From: Nemertoderma westbladi
Lineage: Eukaryota; Xenacoelomorpha; Nemertodermatida; Nemertodermatidae
DNA length: 64,000 nucleotides
Direction: 5' to 3'
Assembly (NCBI GenBank): GCA_032718475.1
Contig: JAUCBJ010008799.1
Coordinates: 62,001 to 126,000 of the forward strand
In this document: piece by piece, positions 34,686 through 42,417 of the stretch
Layout: every line of letters begins with the position of its first letter
Position numbering within the stretch: position 1 is the first letter of the stretch
Made by a program: the position numbers and the translations under genes
Notes under the pieces: model-generated
Databases searched by the model: none
What the model was told of the DNA's origin: nothing
Seen by the model: the letters and a program-made list of their open reading frames with translations, nothing else

Positions 34686-35327
34686 ATGGGCGAATCCCAA
34701 AGAAGTTCCGGTACTACAATCTCGGAGCTTAAAGCGATGTCAAAGACCAAGATTCGAGCTTTCTCGAAAGATTCAATAATTTATATATTTGTCTCTGATG
34801 ACAGCGCTCCGGTTACGTCCGTGGAAGTTAAAGAGATTTTAAAGGACAACAATATGGCTATAGTCGCTGCGGTAAAGGCGGAAATAATGTCTGATGTGGC
34901 GGATATTGTGGACGTTGCAAAAGACGAACTTCGAGCCGAATTCGAATATAAACTGAACGATGCAGTTAAAGGTGGATCGATCAACGATAAACCAGTGGTA
35001 GTGGCGTACGGGGTCATTCGCAAGGATGGGGAAAACCTCATGTCTTTGGCGCGGGATATCTTAGAAGTAATTAATTGTGGGGATATAATAATCCTGAAAT
35101 CTGAGCATATTGGCTCGGCTGGAAAGTCTCCGCCACTTCGTATTGAGCTCTCGCGCATTGAAGATAAGGTTAAGGTTCTCAAATCGAAAGTGGGTTTACG
35201 GGGATTGCGTTTCAAGTCGGTCTATTTATCTCCTGAAAAATCAGAAGAAAGGCGCATGATGGATGCAAACTTTAGAAGAATCCTACGATCTGAGGAGTTT
35301 TGCGGTAGCGATCTGATAATAACCTAA
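34686..35327 (+). CDS. LINE ORF1 protein
   Basis: The 213-codon ORF starts at ATG 34686. An N-terminal part (about 20-105) is rich in Glu, Lys, Ala and Val and likely helical. The C-terminal part (about 150-205) has PPLRIELSRIEDKVKVLKSK, then FKSVYLSPEKSEERRMMDAN. This is the pattern of LINE ORF1 nucleic-acid-binding domains, with a basic beta/alpha region followed by a VYLSP-like motif and a terminal helix. A LINE endonuclease start follows at 35463, supporting the assignment. It lies in the intron of ABCC copy 2 on the opposite strand. The frame is intact, but the element is truncated downstream, so mobilisation is unlikely. Confidence 0.65.
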   Translation: MGESQRSSGTTISELKAMSKTKIRAFSKDSIIYIFVSDDSAPVTSVEVKEILKDNNMAIVAAVKAEIMSDVADIVDVAKDELRAEFEYKLNDAVKGGSINDKPVVVAYGVIRKDGENLMSLARDILEVINCGDIIILKSEHIGSAGKSPPLRIELSRIEDKVKVLKSKVGLRGLRFKSVYLSPEKSEERRMMDANFRRILRSEEFCGSDLIIT

Positions 35328-35462
35328 TCTGGCCGTGTGGTAAAGAAAATGGCACCCAGAGCGGGTGGGAACCCAGGGGAGAATGGTTCAGATGAAGCTG
35401 GACATCAGACCGCAGGCGAGCACTAGGACTTTAGCCCCCAGCCCTGGCAGCATTTAAAGTCT

Positions 35463-35816
35463 GTGTCGCTTGGATGCTGGAATGTAAATGGCTGGACTCA
35501 ATCTAACTGTGAATTGCAACAGGCTGTTATTTTAGGTGAGGACCTTGACATAGTTATTATTTGTGAAACATTTATTGATGACAACACAGATCTCTCATTT
35601 ACTAATTATAAGTGGATTAGTAAGGCTCACTCTACAATATATAAGAAGGCTAAGAGGTTATCTGGGGGTGTAGGTATTTTCATAAAGAAGTCAATTTTGA
35701 ACGATTTTAAGGCGTTTCCGGCTTGTTTCATGTCGTTTCAGCTCGTTGGGCCTTTTAGGATGTACTGTGATGAGTATGTACCCTGGGTGGTTATAGCCTA
35801 TTCTACAATGTTGTAA
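35463..35816 (+). pseudogene. LINE endonuclease, N-terminal fragment
   Basis: The start SLGCWNVNGW is the apurinic-endonuclease N motif, IVIICETFIDD supplies the catalytic Glu, and RLSGGVGIFIK matches the SGGVG strand. Homology stops at about 35745, well before the catalytic DxN and SDH motifs. The RT is absent. It belongs with the ORF1 just upstream as the 5' end of one LINE whose 3' part is lost or displaced. Confidence 0.7.
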
Positions 35817-35819
35817 TGT

Positions 35820-36238
35820 AATATAATATTGCGACAAAGCAATGGATTTATTGTAGCACGGTAAGGGCGCTGGTGTAATGGGAATTGTATGCTTTAAATA
35901 CTTGAACACTTACTTGACCGGCAGTCACATGTATAGGCTACAGTAACTGAGAGCTGACTGTAGGCTGACTGGCCTAATCCTGCCTAAATACTGAAATGTC
36001 ACAAGTTGTAACTGGTACCGGTACCGGTACGGCCAGTATGAGTCAATCTGGCCGAGGAAAGCGGAATAGCGTAGTCTTTTCATCTTTTGATACTGTTAGA
36101 ACTCTTACTGCAGCACAAGTTACCGCCAACTGGGGATACTTGAATCCACTTTCAAACTTCTCATGGCCACTTCTAAATTTATAAAGTTATTGTTGTGCGC
36201 ATCAGACCTATCAGAATGCATACTTTATTAGTTTGCTT
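35820..36238. other. Intronic spacer with ACCGGT repeats, no gene seen
   Basis: ACCGGTACCGGTACCGGTAC lies at about 36015. A small open frame at 35996-36184 has no recognisable domain. Confidence 0.4.
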
Positions 36239-36270
36239 GTGTTAACCTTCTGTTTTCAGAAGGTTAACAC
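36239..36270. repeat. Perfect 14-bp inverted repeat with TTTT loop
   Basis: GTGTTAACCTTCTG, TTTT, CAGAAGGTTAACAC. A second hairpin (ATGGCCCAAGTATCC with GGATACTTGTGCCAT) follows at about 36288-36335. Confidence 0.85.
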
Positions 36271-36402
36271 GTTTTTAAAAAAAAACCGATATGGCCCAAG
36301 TATCCTTGACATGGGGATACTTGTGCCATCTGGTATAAAAGCTGTTAATTTTACTATTAATCTACTGTAACTGGCTACAAAACCCTTAACCCTATTAAAC
36401 CC

Positions 36403-36437
36403 GGGGGGGGGGGGGGGGGTCAATATGACCCCCCCCC
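36403..36437. repeat. G17 and C9 tracts around a 9-bp loop
   Basis: G17 (36403-36419), TCAATATGA, C9 (36429-36437). A very stable G/C hairpin is possible. Confidence 0.8.
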
Positions 36438-36719
36438 GTGGTTTTTTTATTATAATTCTGAAACAAACGCAGTTGGGAATCTGAAATTTTATGACTTTTC
36501 CTAAAAATCTATTGTCTTCCTAATAGTGAAAACCGTTTTCAAAAATATTTGGTAGTTTTCGAGTTATAGCACCATTTTTTAACCCTACTTTTGGCACTTT
36601 TTTTGAGACGTTTTTTGAAAATTACATTTCATTAAATATGAATTGTAACATCTCTATTTTTGATTTACACCGGTTTTTTGGTGTTAGAAATTGGATGGAA
36701 TTCATATAAATTTATTTAG

Positions 36720-37445
36720 AAATTTCAAACTTGTTTTTTTCGGCGGGTGCCAATTTTTGGTGCCAGCACCAAATTTTGAAATATGTCAATTTTGTAAATT
36801 GATTGTGTGAAACTTGTTTTTTACGCAATTGGGGTTTTTTGGGGTTCTGGTTTCGATGAAATATATACGAGTTGCACCAAGCGTATCAATCTTGTATTTT
36901 TCGGTGGTGGGTGCAAATTTTGGTGCTAGCACGAAATTTTGAAAATCCATTCAATTGATAAAATTGCTTGTGACAATTTATTTCTTGCGTTTTAGATGTT
37001 TATGGCTATTCTGAATTGAATGGAATATATAATTTTCGAACTAGGCATCTCAAACTTGTATTTTTCGGAAGTGGGTGCAAAATGTGGTGCTAGCACCAAA
37101 TTTTGAATACCATCATAATTTGATTGTGTCACCTTGTTTCTTGCGTTATACGGGTTTGTGAGGGTTCTGAATTCAATGGAATCAGTAAAAATTTCATAAG
37201 AGTTTTCAAACTTGTATTTTTCACCGGTGGGTGAAAATTGTTGTGCCAGCACCAAATTTTGGAAAATAAGCAAATTGATCAGTAGATAGTATCATCTTGT
37301 TTATTGCGTTATACGGGTTTATGAGGGTCCTGAATCCGATGGAATCAATAAAAACAGCACTGGACATCGCAAATTTGTACTTTTTGGTGATGGGTACGAA
37401 ATTTGGTCCTAGCACCAAAATTTGCCAAATTACGCCGAAAAATAC
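36720..37445. repeat. Satellite-like array, ~160-bp period, 5 diverged copies
   Basis: Each copy has a TTTTTCGG...GTGGGTGCAAA word and then a core close to the perfect palindrome TTGGTGCTAGCACCAA. Cores sit near 36760, 36925, 37090, 37245 and 37410. Short peptides encoded on the minus strand repeat with the same period and are not genes. Confidence 0.75.
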
Positions 37446-37989
37446 AAGTAGCAATGATGGGGCATTTTAGAAATGTATTCCATTAGAATCAGCGCCCTAG
37501 AAAACCTGAAAATGTGAATTTATAGCATCGTATAAGTGAATAAAAAATTTTGTGTTCTAACTGAAAAGTGCTGGTTACTTCTTTTTTTCATTTTTTTCCT
37601 ACGCAGAGAGGACTAAACAGCCATTTATAGTAATCATATTATTTTTAAATATTTTCCAATGTATTTTGCGCCCCAGAAAACCTGTATTAAAAACAATTAG
37701 ACAAAAAATGTAACTTTCAAATTTTCTGAAAATTGTGCACTATTTGTAATTTTGGTGCTGCAATATAACCATCCCAGTACATTTTTTCGAAAATTTTTTT
37801 TTTCGGTCGGCTATAACTACTATGCTAAAATCAGCACTACTGGTTAGATATAGGAGGGGACCCTCCTGAATGCTTTCTGCATTTTTCTGCTCTTTTATTT
37901 TTATAAAATAATTTGTTGTACTTCCTCTACAGATATTGATCGCCCAGCGGGGATGTCGATTTTCTTGCCCCTTTTCTTGTGAGTTTGGA
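37446..37989. other. Intronic AT-rich spacer, no gene seen
   Basis: It probably includes the 3' end of the neighbouring pogo-like element. Terminal inverted repeats were not identified. Confidence 0.4.
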
Positions 37990-39293
37990 TATCTTCTTCA
38001 CGATCACGACCAGTCAGCCAGTCACTCTCTTTAATAGGTGAATGAGGGCAGAATCGACTTCACTCCCTGGACTATTGGTAGCATCAGGTACTGGAACTTC
38101 GGAAGGGAGAATTGAGAGAAGCTTCTGACGATTGACTAGATATAGTCCGGTTTTAACCAGAGAACCAGAGATAACCAGAGACCAGATTCTGGTTAGGTCC
38201 TGAGCCACCATCATTTACAGCATCCATCAGTTTGGACAACAGAGATGGAAATACACTCTTTGGGAGCAAGTCTAGTTTCGGGTGTTTTGTTTTAAAGTCA
38301 TGTAGTATGTTTCTCCAACGTTTTTTTAATGGACCAAAAAAGGCCACATCTTGCGGTTGCAATTTATCTGTGGAATTTGCAGGAAGGCAAATAAATTGTA
38401 TATTGTGCAACTCACAAAGCCGAAGCACTTCCATCGACAAATGCGTAGAGAGATTATCACCAATGGTAATCTTCTTAGTTTCGTTACCATTTGCTTTTAG
38501 GACAGGTAATAGTATAGAAATGAACCACTCTTCAAAACCCTTAGTTTCAAACCATCCCGATGGCGAACACGAATATCTACTTCCTTGTGGGCCCCCAAGT
38601 GTTTATGATGTATAGACTGACCCAGCCTTATAAACTACGAATGGGGGTAGCAATTTTCCTGCGGCCGATTTGCCTTTGAGTGATCCCTAACCCTTTCAGG
38701 GTATTTGGTGATCATAAGAACTTTTTTTTTGCCAGGGTCATCAGACAAGTTGCTTTCGCATAGTTAAATAAACAGTCCGATGTAACTCCTTCAGCCTCTT
38801 TTTCGAACCGATCAAAAAATTCATTCACAACTGTAGCATCTACTTGGGCACGTTTACGTTTGATATTATTTCCTGCTATTCGAGTAGTTAAGAGTTCATG
38901 CCTTCCCAAAGACGAATAAACGAATTCATTACTTGGGAGATTATCCTTAAAAACCTTGCTTCTAACTCCTTTGGTGTCTAAAATAGTCTTAACCAAAATG
39001 CGAAGATCAAACGAATCAATTGGAAATCCCCAATCACACATCAGTTGAATGTGATTTACCAATACATTCTCTTGTTCAGTTGTTAAAACGGGAGGTTTTC
39101 CTGGGGGGTTTGGTTTAAGTTTTTTTAATCGACATTGCAAAGTTGCTCGTGAAATTTGAAATTGTTTCTCTGCTTCACGCTGACTCATGCCTTTCTTTAT
39201 AGCATCTAGTGCCTTATCCACATCCTCTGAGGTATAATTTAAGTAATTTCGAGCACCTAATCGCTTTTTGTGTGCTCTTGGCATGGTAGTCAA
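37990..39293 (-). pseudogene. Pogo/Tigger-like (Tc1/mariner superfamily) transposase, broken
   Basis: The N-terminal ORF (39293-38712) has a Psq-type helix-turn-helix (YTSEDVDKALDAIKKGMSQR, then EAEKQFQISRATLQCRLKKL). A CENP-B-like second HTH region follows (VLTTEQENVLVNHIQLMCDW). After a frame break near 38715 come DDE pieces: KLLPPFVVYKAG, GSRYSCSPSGWFETKGFEEW, KITIGDNLSTHLS (second catalytic Asp) and ICLPANSTDKLQPQDVAFFG, as in DDE_1 (pogo/CENP-B) transposases. Further frame breaks lie near 38610 and 38155. It would have cut and pasted at TA sites. It is now a dead insertion within the ABCC copy 2 intron. Confidence 0.85.
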
Positions 39294-39935
39294 ATATATA
39301 GTTATAAGTTAGTTAATAGTTATATATAAGTTAAATATATATTTCGTGTGTTTGTTATTTAATCACCAGTAGCAGTAAGCCTACCCCTGCCTACACAACA
39401 ATGTCATATGCCATGTGGCTAAAGTTAAAGTTAACTACTGTACTTCATGAACACAAAACTGGTTAGATGGCCAGACTCAGAATATAAAATAGATGACTTA
39501 TGACTGATTATCATTACATGTACAGGTACATGTACTTTGTTTACAAGTAGGCCTACTGGTATACAACTGTACAATCTGTAGAGGTACATATTGAATTTCC
39601 CACTCTTTTAGAAGCGATGCCTATTTAAAAATTGCCTAGTCTGCACTGGATGTAGTATTTTAAAGAAGCAACCTGTACAATTTTCATGATATTAAATTTG
39701 GTGGCCAGAGAATCCCCATGAAAAAGAAGTGGCTCAAGTTACCACATTTACCAATTATTACTTGTTGTCTAATATAAAGACAAATAAACCATTTTCAAAG
39801 TGCTAAGCATACAAAATTAAGTGTTTAAATCAATTCATTAGTGTCTATATTCATTAACAAACATTTGAAAGTACTTTTTGAAAGTTTTTTCAAACCCCCA
39901 CGGATATTTATGTAAAATGATGAAAAGTCAGGATA
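39294..39935. other. Intronic spacer, no gene seen
   Basis: No coding or repeat signal beyond AT-rich sequence. Confidence 0.4.
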
Positions 39936-40439
39936 GTGAACTCCCATTTACACAGGTTTTTGAGTTATGTAGGCAAGCAAACACACCCGGATAATAGTAA
40001 CCGGTTACTAATGGAAGCAAATAGTTGGCAACAAAATGTATACAAACTTGTTGAGATACGTAATAGGATAAATAGCAAGTCTGGCTCTGCAACCAAGTTT
40101 GTTACTTATCGAACTGAGATGAATAAAGAATTACTACTTCACCCTGTATACCATAATTTGAAGCCATTTGTACCAGATTACATACGTGTATGGTTTACGA
40201 GAATTAGGGTCATCTCCCATAACCTAAGAATAGAGACGGGCAGGTGGTCAAGGACCCCTAGTGATCGAAGAGTCTGTGGTTGCAACAATAAATCGATACA
40301 AACAGAAGTACATGTGTTGCTAGAATGTCCGATCTCATTTGAGTTACGGGAGAGTCAATTTTTTCAAAGTAAATTAAATTTCTGCTCGCTAAACAGTTTA
40401 TTCTCTTGTGACGATTATTATGTGTTGTGTAATCATTGA
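39936..40439 (+). pseudogene. LINE pol C-terminal fragment
   Basis: The 167-codon frame carries FTRIRVISHNLRIETGRWSR, then RRVCGCNNKSIQTEVHVLLECP. This is the C-terminal C-x-C...H...C knuckle and 'SHNLRIETGRW' motif typical of the end of many LINE polymerases. No RT core lies upstream, so it is a 5'-truncated insertion or the displaced tail of the LINE whose 5' end is at 34686. Confidence 0.7.
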
Positions 40440-40817
40440 TTTATTTTGGACGCTAAGTGTATAATACAAAGTTATAGTTGTGTATTTTACAAACTTAATT
40501 ATCTGTGCCATTTAATGAAACTTAGAGTCAATAAACAAATAAACATATATATATAATATAAAAATTTATTACGTTTACTATATTGGAATCCCTGTATTAT
40601 TTCTTTGTGTTACAACATTTTGGTACACGAATGAGCTAAATTGTGTCAAAGCACAGTGCAGTGGTGTTTAAACATAACATGTCAAACATCAAGGGTAACA
40701 ATGAAGTTGTAATCAATCATACTGTAGAACGAAAACCTAAGTAGTTCCGACCGATTAGGCAGCGATTAAAATTACTAAAACCTACAGATGATACAAACAT
40801 CCTGTACATACACTCAC

Positions 40818-41000
40818 CTTCCCCTTGTTGTGTGCGCATTTGAGAATATTCGTGTATTGGTAATCTGCAGTTAAATTCTCGTGAAGAGGTCTAAAGAAAT
40901 CATCGCCCCTAATTCTCCTGTATGATTGAATTCTTAGAAATGGGAAAATGAAGAAGTAGAACCAAGGCAAAAAAGGATTGGTGTTAAAATAAGTATTCAT
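40818..41000 (-). CDS. ABCC/MRP4-like copy 2, exon 1 (N-terminal lasso)
   Basis: The exon runs from ATG at 41000 to AAG at 40818, 61 codons, followed by a consensus donor GTGAGT. Its peptide shares NPFLPWFYFFIFPFLRIQSY with copy 1 exon 1 and matches the MRP4-type N-terminal pattern of aromatic lasso, basic RR, acidic DD and PL. It ends in phase 0 and exon 2 starts in phase 0, predicting a 1267-aa protein, close to typical ABCC4 length. I chose this ATG because the frame upstream has only a TTG, and a CTTTCAG that may be a splice acceptor lies 11 bp before it. The 11.6-kb LTR element sits 153 bp upstream. Confidence 0.88.
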
Positions 41001-41153
41001 TGTTCCGAGTTCTGAAAGATACAATGGTTTAATAGATAACGTAGTTAATGTACCACAAAGTCCTATCTACCGCGGTGTTCGCTCTCACTACGAATGCTGG
41101 ACACTGAAATTAAACTAAAATGTCGGTTTCAGTTTGCCACTTAATTCAGTGAC
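41001..41153 (-). promoter_or_regulatory. Proximal 5' flank of ABCC copy 2, separated from its distal half
   Basis: It matches 9703-9855 upstream of copy 1. The match continues at 52772, on the other side of the LTR element. No core promoter motif could be fixed. Confidence 0.55.
41149..41153. repeat. Target site duplication, left copy (GTGAC)
   Basis: GTGAC abuts the left LTR and is repeated at 52772-52776. Confidence 0.9.
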
Positions 41154-41701
41154 TGTGACAGGATCCAGGAAGGATCCCGGTTTATCCGGTTGTTTAGTTC
41201 ACGCATCCCCGCCGTGTCTATGAAAGGTAAAAAGAGTTCGTGTCGTTCGTCGTATATAATGATCGGTTGTTCGGGTATATAGATATGAGTATAGATATAT
41301 AGATAATATTGTCGTATACAGAAGGCGGGATACGGTAATTAAAGTCCCGGTCCTTCCCTAGCTAAACTAACTAACCTAACTAGCACCAATATGATACTGA
41401 GATAACTGAACTGAAATTATTACTGCCAATTGGCTATATTGCACGGTTGGCCTTGTTACTCTACCTAATCGATGCCTTTCCCCCCTCTGATTGGTTGATA
41501 CCCTTGTTGGCGCCCTTTGGAGTGTTTCCGTTCACTCCACCTGTTCTCTCTGGGTTAGGGGTTTGGCCCCTGACCCTCATTGTGTTTCTCCTTCCCATTT
41601 TGTTGGGGTGACACGAGTTGGTGATTACCCAATCTCGTGGCCCCCAATATTGCTTATCGGCTTAACTTTATGGGGTGTTAGCGGGATTGAATAAGCTAAC
41701 A
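41154..41701 (-). repeat. 3' LTR (548 bp)
   Basis: Near-identical to 52224-52771. On the minus strand it begins TGTTAGCTTATTC and ends GGATCCTGTCACA. Confidence 0.95.
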
Positions 41702-41739
41702 CTCCCCCCCATGCTATCTTCCCGGTGAGAAGATAGCAT
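41702..41739 (-). promoter_or_regulatory. Polypurine tract and adjoining hairpin
   Basis: On the minus strand GGGGGGGAG directly precedes the 3' LTR, as expected of a plus-strand primer. Next to it is a perfect 11-bp stem (ATGCTATCTTC, 7-nt loop, GAAGATAGCAT) at 41711-41739. Confidence 0.8.
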
Positions 41740-42417
41740 CCACCTTAAGTGCGCTATAATCCCGCTGGATCCCGATCTAGTATCGGGTGTGGGGTGGAAT
41801 TATTTTCTCTCGGAGCCGGCTTTCCAGGCCGCTCCCTATGGGTATGATAACGCTACCCTGCATGCCTGGCGTCTCATGTCGGGCCGATCGCGCTCACCTC
41901 TCACGCGACTTTTGTTTCCCCAACACTTTCGCCCTATCTCTTCTCCACTCTCACCCTAACTCTCTCATACCCTCGGACCTCCTCGTCCCTCACTCAGCCT
42001 CTTATTCTCCCCCCCCCCCCCCATACACTAGAATTGCGTCCGCACTCTCTCCGCACTTCGCACTATTACTCCGTCCCTCAACCCCACTTTGACTACCTCA
42101 TCCCTTCTGACGAATCTCCCCCCCTCTTGTGCCGTCGCACTCAAGAAGTGTGAAGTTGTCTGGTGTCTCGTCCATAGTGCCATAGTCAGTTATCCCCCCA
42201 GTCCCAGTAGCTAATTGAGAAAGGTTGTATGACTATAGTACTTACTCCGAACGATATGTATTTGTAGATTACTAATTACTACGTACGTACATACAAATTG
42301 CACTTATATGATTATTTGCATTAATTAAATTTGTACTTAATAGTTCGTACGTCCCACGCGGCGCCTTCCAGGCGTACCACGTCCAAGTCTCAGTTTCTCT
42401 CCCTCGGCCCTGGGAAC
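41740..42417 (-). other. 3' untranslated region of the LTR element
   Basis: No gene was seen. It contains a C14-type tract near 42010. Confidence 0.5.

Larger units (their letters stand above)
33014..40817 (-). other. Intron 1 of ABCC copy 2 (7.8 kb), filled with repeats
   Basis: It runs from donor GTGAGT at 40817-40812 to the acceptor at 33014. It contains a block shared with 4139-4360, a C20 tract, a retroelement pol tail, two LINE pieces, hairpins, a ~160-bp satellite and a pogo-like transposon. The equivalent intron in copy 1 is 1.35 kb. Confidence 0.8.
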
